Assembly: GCF_902686445.1 (NCBI RefSeq)
Contig: NC_062214.1
Span: 49,113,454-49,177,453 of the forward strand
Direction of reading: 5' to 3'
DNA length: 64,000 bases
Source: Sciurus carolinensis
Lineage: Eukaryota > Chordata > Mammalia > Rodentia > Sciuridae
Notes under the pieces: generated by a model
The model's database searches: none
What the model was told of the DNA's origin: nothing
What the model saw: the letters and a program-made list of their open reading frames with translations, nothing else
Position numbers and translations under genes: made by a program
Shown: positions 12,013-19,725 of the stretch, piece after piece
How the letters are laid out: every line of letters begins with the position of its first letter
How positions within the stretch are numbered: the stretch's first letter is position 1

Positions 12013-12184
12013 GAAGTCAGGCATGGTGGCTCACACCTGTGATCCCAGTAACCTTGGAGGTTGAGGCAGGAGGACCTCAAGTTTGAAGCCAAACTCAGTG
12101 GCTTAATAAGGCCCTGCCTCAAAATAAAAAATAAAAAGGGAATGTAGCTCAGTAGTAAAGCACCCCTGGGTTCAATCCCCAAAA

Positions 12185-12186
<2 letters not shown>
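12013..12186 (+). repeat. Dimeric B1/ID SINE (MEN-like, squirrel lineage)
   Basis: Left part: AGTCAGGCATGGTGGCTCAC, ACCTGTGATCCCAG, TTGAGGCAGGAGGACC (7SL/B1-type). Right part: GGGAATGTAGCTCAGTAGTAAAGC and GGGTTCAATCCCC (ID/tRNA-type). The junction is the GCCCTGCCTCAAAATAAAAA segment. Dimers of this kind are, as I recall, specific to squirrel-related rodents. The tail has become a CA microsatellite. Confidence 0.85.

Positions 12187-12230
<44 letters not shown>
12187..12230. repeat. (CA)22 microsatellite
   Basis: Uninterrupted CA dinucleotide run at the 3' end of the dimeric SINE. Likely length-polymorphic. Confidence 0.97.
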
Positions 12231-12232
<2 letters not shown>

Positions 12233-12301
12233 TACATAGGACTACATAGGCTATAGACAAATACTATGCCATTTTTTAAAAGCATCCACAGATTTTGGTC
12301 T

Positions 12302-12385
12302 CTGTAGAATGTCCTGGAGTCAAAATCCTGTGGATACCAAGGGACAACTGTACAAAAACATGACTTCTTGGATTGTTCAGTTTGG
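12302..12385 (+). repeat. 84-bp segment, copy 1 (source copy)
   Basis: Identical over 84 bases to 13179-13262. It starts inside the Tigger-like terminus and runs about 35 bases past it into flanking DNA, so the repeated unit is a local junction and not a transposon family member. This copy sits in its natural context, so it is the likely source. Confidence 0.95.
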
Positions 12386-12964
12386 CCTAGTAGATCGTCA
12401 GATCTCAGCAGCTGAGTTTGAAGCAGTCAGTATAGGTGCCAGGCAACAGGAATGGAATGGAATGAGAGAGACTGGAGCTCCAGACACAACTCAGCCACTA
12501 CTTGGAACCACAGGCACATCATTTACCTCTGGTCCAATATCCACAAGTAGAAAATGCTAGTTTGGGATTTGTTGGTCCTGTAAGGGATGTAAGCATAGAG
12601 GACACTTAAGGGGCCTCTGAACTCTTGGAAATTAGATACAGAATTTTGTGGGAACTTGTTTCTGGGGAAAAGGTTCATGGCCTTCAAGAAATTTTAACAT
12701 GGAATCCTGCAGCAGATGCTGTCTGAAGTTCCTGCCATTCTTCAATCCTTCCAGCCTCTGGCTCAGCAACCCTCAGTGAAGCTGCACCAGGGAGGCACAC
12801 AGTGCGTAACCAGTGTCACATGGAAGAAGAACATCTTCGGGAGCTGACAGGGTGGAAGGGGGAGTTGGGCTGAATGCTTGGGTCAGATTCTCAGTGTTGC
12901 AGAAATCCAAAGAGGAAAACCCTCAAAGGCTGAAGATGACAATAGGAACAAAAACAAAAACTGA
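12386..12964. other. Unique sequence, no gene recognised
   Basis: No gene or repeat recognised, apart from short GGAATGGAATG direct repeats near 12451. Confidence 0.35.
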
Positions 12965-13161
12965 ATTGAATCATCTATATTGAAGGTATGCAACATGATG
13001 CTTTGGGACACTTACAAACAGGAAACAGTTAATATGTGAAACAAATTAACATACCAATCACTTCACATGGTTACCCACTTATGTTGTTGTTTTGGGACAA
13101 AAGAAGGTGGAATTTATTTACTTAACAGGAGTCCCAATACAATACAATTTTATTAATAAGA

Positions 13162-13180
13162 GTCCTCATGTTAGAGGACT
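13162..13180 (+). repeat. 19-bp flanking direct repeat, left copy
   Basis: GTCCTCATGTTAGAGGACT, repeated exactly at 13262-13280. Within the unit GTCCTC and GAGGAC are complementary with a 6-base loop, so it can form a hairpin. It behaves as the target-site duplication of the inserted 84-bp segment. Confidence 0.95.
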
Positions 13181-13262
13181 GTAGAATGTCCTGGAGTCAA
13201 AATCCTGTGGATACCAAGGGACAACTGTACAAAAACATGACTTCTTGGATTGTTCAGTTTGG
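13179..13262 (+). repeat. 84-bp segment, copy 2 (inserted copy)
   Basis: Exact copy of 12302-12385 lying between two copies of a 19-bp direct repeat. The insert overlaps the repeats by two bases on the left and one on the right (microhomology). No poly(A) tail and no terminal inverted repeats of its own. Confidence 0.95.
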
Positions 13263-13280
13263 TCCTCATGTTAGAGGACT
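13262..13280 (+). repeat. 19-bp flanking direct repeat, right copy
   Basis: Second exact copy of the hairpin-forming 19-mer, exactly 100 bases from the first. Confidence 0.95.
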
Positions 13281-13430
13281 CTTAGATCTTTTAATTATTC
13301 ATCCTATTTATCTGCTTTTTTGTTACATCTTTTCTACATCTCCCCATTTCTTCTACCCACACTACCCTGGTGACCACCATTTTATTCTCTATCTCCAGAT
13401 ATTTGACTTTTTTTTCCCCCCAGTTGTGCC

Positions 13431-14005
13431 AGTTATCAATAACTGTGGGCTGCTCTCAGCCTCTGCTCAGAAAGTTGCTGACTTGACCCTTGTTAACCTC
13501 TGTTGACTTAATAAAGGCCATAAAAAACATTTAACATCCTCCATTATCAATTAATTGTGAAGCACTCCAAGAATTTGTTCGCATGGTGCCCATGGCTTCT
13601 GTGGGTACCCCTGGAAGATGTCAATAATTAGGTCAAAGAGCCTTGATAATTGCACACCATACCCCAAAGATTGCTTCATTAGCAAGCCTGATACAAAACA
13701 AGGCACCAGTGGGAGCAAATTAATAAGCAACTCTAATAAAAGACCCACTCACTAATAATCACGCCAACTCTGTTTCTCTGTAGCATGCACTCCTCAGAAG
13801 GTGTTCTCCCTGCGTACAGGCAGTCCCCGACTGTTCCAGAATCATTTTCAGGGAGAGGCAATATTACTTATTCAAAATCAGTAAACCCTCCTATTTGCCC
13901 AGAAGCCTTCAGGAAGGATCTGATTAAAGAAGAGCTTTGATTTTCCCCTTATCTCATGTTGTTTGACGTTTTAGATTTTACAAATGTAAGATTTATATAA
14001 AATAG
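13431..14005. other. Unique sequence, no gene recognised
   Basis: No gene seen. CAGGCAGTCCCCGACTGTTC near 13817 resembles the first bases of a MER/Tigger-class terminus but is too short to call. Confidence 0.3.
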
Positions 14006-14486
14006 TGAAGCCAGAATTAAGAACAGGTAGTTAGTGTAGAAATAGGGGATCGGGTCAAATGGAGGAAATGGAGGCCATAAAGCCATCTGCCCCTGGAAAA
14101 ATGGAATATCTTGAATCTCCGGAGCCCATTGATTACCAAATTTACCTGCCTTTATTAAGGACTGCAAGCAAAGAGCTAATAATTGGTGCCCCCTGGGCCC
14201 TTATCTGCCTGAATCACCCTGGCCCTCCCCCTGCCCATGGTTTCTCACTTAATGCAAAACCAGGCCTAGTCACGTAGGCAGGAAAGAGAGATAAGGGGGG
14301 AGAGAACTGGAGAACAAAAGAGACTTTAACCTATAAAAGATGTAGGGTGAGCACACTTCTGGGGACTTTAGATCATCAGCCATGGCCCCCTTCTTCCTGC
14401 CGAGAGAAGTCTGTATTATTACCTTTAAATAAAACCTGCTTAATATGCTTGCCTTGGCGTGCTTCTCTAGTGTTCAGTCTTCAACA
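14006..14486 (+). mobile_element. Class I ERV-type solo LTR
   Basis: Begins TGAAGCCAGAATTAAG and ends CTTCAACA. Inside are CCTATAAAAGATG at 14331 (TATA box), a CTTTAGATCATC...CCATGG region, AAATAAAACCTGC at 14425 (poly(A) signal), and a pyrimidine-rich GCTTCTCTAG...TCTTCAACA end. Length 481 bp fits gammaretrovirus-like LTRs. Flanking 4-mers are ATAG and TTAG, a one-mismatch candidate for a 4-bp target duplication. No primer-binding site follows, so it looks like a solo LTR. Confidence 0.65.
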
Positions 14487-15071
14487 TTAGAAGGAGCAGA
14501 ACTCGTCACCGGTAAACAGTGGTATCAATAGGAGGCAGGAAATAGTTGATAAGAGTCAACATGTTATCACTAGCTGGCTAAGAAAAATTTTTCTCAAGTC
14601 TCTGCCCCCAAAGGGCAGCAATAATCCTCAAGTTCTCACCCTAATACAGGGCAAGGGCTTACTTCCTGAAACACATAGAAACAGTCCTTTGGCACTAGTT
14701 TTTGCAAAAAGAACAAGCTTTAATTTAGGCCAATTAACAAGGAGAAAGGAGATACTCAGCCCAATGGAACCAGTAGCAAAGGAACCTAAGTGGGTAGAGG
14801 AAGGGTACACGAGTCCACAAGGAGCTCCTGGATCGTGCAGCCATTGAGATAACTCCTTGCTTATCATCAAGGTCCATAAGGCCCTGTTTCTCATTGCGTA
14901 GGTATTGTAGGCCATGGACTTTGGCTCCACTGGGTTCTAAACATCACTTTAGGTCAGGTCCCAAGCATTTTTGGGCCAGGGAAGTTGCCATCCTACAGCC
15001 TGATTTCACCCCACTGCCTTCCCTTTTTATATTTGGACACAGCAACTAGAGAACTTGTTCCAGGGAACAAG
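14487..15071. other. Unassigned sequence
   Basis: No gene. A minus-strand frame of 100 codons (14628-14930) has no domain I recognise. Could be diverged ERV-derived sequence, not supportable by eye. Confidence 0.3.
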
Positions 15072-15509
15072 ATGTTACATTGTGGATATGAGATGTGCCC
15101 AAAAAACTCCTGTGTTAAGGCAGGAATATTCAGAGGTGAAATGGTTGGACTGTAAGAGCTATTACCTAATCAGTCCATCCTCATTTGAATGAACTGACCG
15201 AGTGGTAACTGTAGCAGGTGGGGCATGGCTAGAGGAGGTAGGTCACTGGGTGCGTGTCCTGGAAGGTTTCATCTTCCCTGTAGCTCCTTCCTCCTCTCTC
15301 TCTCTCTGCTTCCTGGCCACCATGAGTGAAGCAACTTCCCTCCACCACACCCTCCACCATGATGTTCTCCCTTACCTCAGGCCTTGAGAGATGGAGTCAG
15401 GCAACAATGGACTGAAACTCTGAAACCATGAGCTCCAGATAAACCTTTTCCTCTTATAAGTTGTTCTGGTCACATACTTTGGTGACAGTGATGTAAAGTT
15501 GACTAACAT
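15072..15509 (+). mobile_element. MaLR-type LTR
   Basis: TGTTACATTGTGGATATGAGATG start, then GTGGTAACTGTAGCAGGTGGGG, GAGGTAGGTCACTGGG, TCTCTCTCTGCTTCCTGGCCACC, ACCATGATGTTCTC, ATGGACTGAAACTCTG, AAACCATGAGCTCC with a ATAAACC poly(A) cue, and a GTTGACTAACA end. ACAAG occurs on both flanks (15067-15071 and 15510-15514), a likely 5-bp target duplication. Solo LTR, ERVL-MaLR class. Confidence 0.75.
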
Positions 15510-15674
15510 ACAAGGAGAGCAATTTCATGTTCCCTTGGTATCCATGGGATGAAAGTCTTTCCTCTGGTTCTGCCTTCTTTTTATTTTAACTTCCCCCAAA
15601 AGTACCACAGATGAAACATTCCTATCTCCTAACCCATCAGAAGCCTTTGGTCTGGTTTCTTTTGTTGAGTAAAA

Positions 15675-15677
<3 letters not shown>

Positions 15678-15712
<35 letters not shown>
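15678..15712. repeat. (GT)n microsatellite
   Basis: Uninterrupted GT run of about 17 units. Confidence 0.97.
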
Positions 15713-15713
<1 letters not shown>

Positions 15714-15904
15714 TTTTAGACACAAGAAAAAAAAATGAACAGAGGCACCAAATAGTATCTGAAATCTCTTCAACCCTGACTTCCCTTATTATGTTAGCAC
15801 CAGACCTTTGAAATCAAACTATTCTAAGAATTGACTAAAGGTCTTCCTTTAGTTGTGAGAGGTGGGAGGAATTTTTACCCTCTTGTATTCCCTTTAGTTT
15901 TCTG

Positions 15905-16228
15905 TCTCTCTAACAAAATACCTGAGATAATCAACTCATCGAGAGAAAAGGTTTATTTCAGCTCACAGTTTTGTAGGTTCCAGTCCATGATTTGTTGGCC
16001 ATATTACTTTGAGACTGTGGTAAGACAGTCCATCAGGGTAGAAGCACATAGCACAGCAAAACTACTCAACTCATCATGAGCCAAGGATCAAAGAGTGTGA
16101 GGGCACTATCCTTGTCAAAAGTCCAATGACATAGGGCACCCCACTCAGGAGGTTCCACCACCTCCCAATAGTGCTAAGTGGGGAGTAAAGCCTTTGACAC
16201 CTGGACTTTTGGGGCACACTTAAGACCT
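15905..16228 (-). mobile_element. MaLR-type LTR
   Basis: + strand ACAAAATACCTGAGATAATCAAC, AAAAGGTTTATTTCAGCTCAC, TCCAGTCCATGATT, GGTTCCACCACCTCCCAATAG, GTAAAGCCTTTGACAC, then GGGGCACACTTAAG. This is the reverse complement of the MaLR-type layout at 26.4-26.7 kb. Its minus-strand 5' end runs into a T-rich run at 16231. Confidence 0.7.
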
Positions 16229-16786
16229 GTATTTTTTTTTTAAACGAGACTAGTTTCCAGGAGGAAAAAACAATATTACAACAAGGCAAAATTCCAGACC
16301 AAAGATGATTCCCAATGCCTCACCCCTTGCAACTCCAAGGTGAGCTGCTTCTATAACCAGAGAGACAGGAAGGAACATGCAGAATCACCTGACTGATACA
16401 CTCTGCCATTTGCTTTATTTGGGCATAACTTGGCAGCCGTTAATCTGGGATTGGCTGAGGGGTTGGCTGCTGGGATTGGCTGGGACTCAGTTGCTTAACT
16501 ACCAGAGTTTTAGGTTATATTAAACCTTCTTACACATCAAGTTCAGTTTAGTGCACTACATATGAAGGCCCTATGGGCCAAACACAAGCATTGAGGCTGG
16601 TTAAGGCCAGCCCGTCACCCTGCACACTTGTACCCTCCTGCTCTCAGAATTTAACATGTCTCCTAGTTAGGTGTAATCACTCCCCCTGGGCCTGTGCTCG
16701 TGCCTGTGCCCACTGTTGGTCCCCTGCATGACAAAGTGACTCACAAAGGATAGGCCCAGGCAGAGAGCATTCAGAAAATACTTATT
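16229..16786. other. Flank of the full-length L1, with clustered CCAAT motifs
   Basis: No gene. Inverted CCAAT-like motifs (ATTGGCT, GTTGGCT, ATTGGCT) start at 16450, 16462 and 16475, spaced 12-13 bases. The rest, including CTATGGGCC and CAGCCCGTCACC stretches, could belong to an unassigned LTR. Confidence 0.35.
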
Positions 16787-16797
16787 AAAAATTCAAG
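16787..16797 (+). repeat. L1 target-site duplication, left copy
   Basis: AAAAATTCAAG, repeated exactly at 23810-23820 after the L1 A-tail. The TTATTAAAAATTC context gives a TTTTTAATAA bottom strand, in line with the TTTT/AA cutting preference of the L1 endonuclease. Confidence 0.85.
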
Positions 16798-16810
16798 TTT
16801 CAGAGAGGAA

Positions 16811-16822
16811 ATGATGGCGGAC
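16811..16822 (+). promoter_or_regulatory. Candidate YY1 site at the L1 5' end
   Basis: ATGATGGCGGAC contains the YY1 core ATGGCGG, about 14 bases into the element. Human L1 has a YY1 site in the same position (AAGATGGC), where it sets the transcription start. Function here is inferred from position and core match. Confidence 0.6.
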
Positions 16823-17099
16823 TAGAGGGCAGCTGCATTTCACGTTGCTCCAGGACGCAAGATTCAAAAGAGGAGATAGTGAGAGACTTGGGACCAACTC
16901 AAAGCCACCGGGTGAGTCTTTCCCATTGGGGAGGCATCCCGGATGGGGCGGTAGCCCCGGAATGCAGGGAACTTTGTGAAGTAGAGTTGCTCGGCGAGAC
17001 GCCCCTCCCCCCGCTGGAGCAGTAAACACGGACAACTGGGATCATCGTAGAGGAGGCGGCTCAGCACAGCGCTTGGACTCAGAGCAACCACTGGGGCTC

Positions 17100-17880
17100 T
17101 GGGCGGCTGCCTGAGGAGGAGCTGCGTGGCGAGCTGTTTGGACTCAGAACAACCGCTTCTGAACACCGGGGGGCTGCCTGGAGAAAGAGGAGGAGCGCGG
17201 CGGGTTGCTTGGTCTAGGAGCGACTGCATCAGAGCCACAGGCAGTTGCCAGAGGAGGAGCTGCGTGGCGAGCTATTTGAACTCAGAGTGAGCGCTCCTGA
17301 ACACCGGGGGGCTGCCCGGAGGAAGAGGAGAAGCTCAGCGGGTCGCTTGGTCTAGGAGTGACTGCATCAGAGCCACAGGCAGTTGCCAGAGGAGGAGCTG
17401 CGTGGTGAGCTGTTTGAACTCAGAACGACCACTCCTGAACACTGGTGGCCTGCCTGGAGGAGGAGCGCGGTGGGTCACTTGGTCTAGGAGTGACTGCATC
17501 AGAGCTACAGGCGGATGCCAGAGGAGGAGCTGCCTGGCGAGCTGTTTGAACTCAGAACGACCGCTTCTGAACACCGGGGGGTTGCTGGGAGGAAGAGGAG
17601 AAGTGTGGCGGGTCGCTTGGTCTAGGAGAGACTGCATCAGAGCCACAGGCGGTTGCCAGAGGAGGAGGCGAGTGGTGAGTTGATGGACTAAAAGTGACTG
17701 CTCCTGAACACTGGTGGCCTGCCTGGAGGAGGAGCGCGTTGGGTCACTTGGTCTCGGAGCCACCGCTTCTGAACACCTGGGGGGCTACCCTGAGAAGGAA
17801 AAGGAGGAACAGGGCGGGTCACTTGGACTTGGAGTGACTGCCTAGGGCTACAGGCGGTTGGTTGGAGGAGGAGACTCGAA
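17100..17880 (+). repeat. L1 5'UTR tandem units (about 138 bp)
   Basis: GAGGAGGAGCTG or its variant starts at 17113, 17251, 17389, 17521 and 17659: spacings of 138, 138, 132 and 138. A further related block near 17864 follows after about 205 bases, which is one unit plus half. Each unit has two related halves: an ACTCAGAACGACCGCTTCTG + AACACCGGGGG half and a GTCGCTTGGTCTAGGAG + TGACTGCATCAGAGCCACAG half. The layout resembles, without being the same sequence as, the promoter monomers of mouse L1. Confidence 0.85.
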
Positions 17881-18639
17881 GTGAGTTGCTTGGACTCCTA
17901 GTGACTGCGTCGAAAACTGGGTGGCTGTCCGGAGGAGGAGGTGTATGGCGGGTCTCTGGGTCTCGGAGCTATTGTACGGGGCTCCAGGTGGCGGCTCAGA
18001 GGAGGGGCCGCATAGCCAGGCGATTAGGTGCAGAGCAGGGTCCCAGGAGCTAGGTGGCTTCTTGCTGGAAGAGCCGCACAGAGACACGCCTAGGGGCGGA
18101 GCGAAGTTTCCAGGACTGCGGGCAGAGTCTCTGGGAGAGGCAGCCTAAGGAAACTCGCCTGCGAAGGGTGAGGCTCCCAGGCCCAGGAGGTAGGTCCGGG
18201 CCCCTGGGAACGTTGCAAAGGAAGACAGCCCAGCCCAGGCGGTAGTTGTAGATTGAGGGGAACCTCTAGGAGGGGAACTGACCAGCGAGATCTCCCCACC
18301 GGGTGAGTCTTCCCTGCCGGGTGAGGTTTTCCCACAAGGACGGTAAACCCAGAGACACAGGCACAAACAGGCCTTGCCTCAGCCCGCAGCCTAGTTCCCC
18401 TTTGGATGACCATTGGTCAACAAGTGGAGGCACCTCTGCCCACTAGCAGGGAATATACCCCACCTGAGGGTCACCAACCCTAGAGAGGCAGCTTCTTCCA
18501 GGAGCTTCGCATTATCAACTTCCTCCAGGACTTCAGGCTACTGAAGGATAAGAGGGGATATACTAGCAATCTTCAGGGACATTATAAGTCGATAGGGGAA
18601 ATCTACAATATCTTAATGACCCACTGATTCCTGAACAAT

Positions 18640-19654
18640 ATGAGAAAACAAGGGAAGAAATTGCCCCAAACAAATCTACATGTTACATCAATAAAATCCA
18701 ACGACAGCATGGCAGAAGAAATGACAGAAAGGGAGTTCAGAATGTACATAATTAAAATGATTAGGGAAGCAAACGATGAGATGAAAGAGCAAATGCAGGC
18801 ATTGAATGATGGCACCAATTGACAGTTAACAGAGCAAATTCAGGAAGCAAAAGATCATTTCAATAAAGAGTTAGAGATATTGAAAAAAAAACCAAACAGA
18901 AATCCTTGAAATGAAGGAAACAATAAACCAAATTAAGAACTCCATAGAAAGCATAACCAATAGGATAGAACACCTGGAAGACAGAACTTCAGATATTGAA
19001 GACAAAATATTTAACCTCAAAAACAAAGTTGAACAAACAGAGAAGATGGTAAGAAATAATGACCAGAATCTGCAAGAACTATGGGATATCATGAAAAGGC
19101 CAAATTTGAGAATTATTGGGATTGAGGAAGGCTTAGAGAAACAAACCAAAGGAATGAACAATCTATTCAATGAAATAATATCAGAAAATTTCCCAAATCT
19201 GAAGAATGAAATGGAAAATCAAGTCCAAGAGGCTTATAAGACTCCAAATACACAAAATTACAACAGACCCACTCCAAGGCACATTATAATGAAAATACCT
19301 AACATACAAAATAAACACAGAATTTTAAAGGCTGTGAGAGCAAAGAACCAAATTACATTCAGGGGGAAACCAATACGGATATCAGCAGATTTTTCAATCC
19401 AGACCCTAAAAGCTAGAAGGGCCTGGAACAACATTTTTCAAGCTCTGAAAGAAAATGGATGCCAACCAAGAATCTCATACCCAGCAAAACTTACCTTCAA
19501 ATTTGATGATGAAATAAAATCATTCCATGATAAACAAAAGCTAAAAGAATTTACAAAAAGAAAGCCAGCATTACAGAACATTCTCAGCAAAATATTTCAT
19601 GAGAAAGAGATAAAAAATAAAGAAGCAAATCAGCAAAGGGAGGAATTATCCTAA
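18640..19654 (+). pseudogene. L1 ORF1 protein, two lesions
   Basis: ORF1p is a trimeric RNA-binding chaperone that coats L1 RNA. The frame opens at ATG 18640 and would give about 337 residues, like human ORF1p (338). A TGA at 18820 closes it after 60 codons, and one extra A in an A9 run (18883-18891) shifts the frame before it continues open from 18911 to the TAA at 19652. Visible parts: an N-terminal and central heptad-rich coiled coil (through about residue 150), the RRM-type stretch with RPNLRIIGI, and the C-terminal domain with TPRHIIMKI and QPRISYPAKLTF. Spacing to ORF2 is 71 bp. Both lesions lie in the coiled-coil half, leaving the RNA-binding half readable. Confidence 0.93.
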
Positions 19655-19725
19655 AGGAACTGTCAAATAAAGGAGGAACCAAGATGTGTCAAAAAAGAAA
19701 TAAATAAATAAATAAAATTTTAAAT

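Larger units (their letters stand above)
11935..12350 (-). mobile_element. Tigger/MER2-like DNA transposon, split by a SINE
   Basis: CATAGCATTTACATTGTATTAGG (11959-11982) before the SINE, and ACATAGGCTATAGACAAATACTATGCC, GATTTTGG, then GTGGATACCAAGGGACAACTGTA after it, are the reverse complement of the element recognised at 24.8-25.3 kb. The terminus ends near 12350. It is a non-autonomous Tc1/mariner-class relic with no transposase frame. A dimeric SINE occupies 12013-12186 plus its tail. Confidence 0.7.
12965..13430 (-). mobile_element. Ancient LINE-1 (L1M-like) 3' end, interrupted
   Basis: On the + strand: AAGGTATGCAACATGATGCTTTGGGA, ATTAACATACCAATCACTTCACATGG, AATACAATACAATTTTATTA, then CTACATCTCCCCATTTC...CTACCCTGGTGACCACC...ATTTGACTTTTTTT. 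This is the reverse complement of an old L1 3' end. The 84-bp duplicated segment plus its repeated target (13162-13280) lies inside it. Non-coding. Confidence 0.65.
16798..18639 (+). promoter_or_regulatory. L1 5'UTR with internal promoter
   Basis: Non-coding leader, GC-richer than its surroundings and with CpGs, between the left target duplication and the ORF1 start. L1 5'UTRs carry an internal RNA polymerase II promoter; here the first 25 bases contain ATGATGGCGGAC, a likely YY1 site. The middle is a tandem array of about 138-bp units. The last 300 bases before ORF1 are AT-richer. Long minus-strand frames here are translations of the repeated units, not genes. Confidence 0.85.

Noticed and set aside
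15611..15811. Frames with poly Val-Cys or His-Thr runs
   Set aside because: Direct translation of the (GT)n microsatellite.
16864..17763. Minus-strand frames of 124 and 142 codons with internal repeats
   Set aside because: They translate the tandem units of the L1 5'UTR on the wrong strand. The repeated peptides mirror the 138-bp DNA repeat.
17100..17880. Tandem repeats as a CRISPR array or satellite
   Set aside because: Units of 138 bp inside an L1 5'UTR, no short repeat/spacer alternation, and eukaryotic context throughout.
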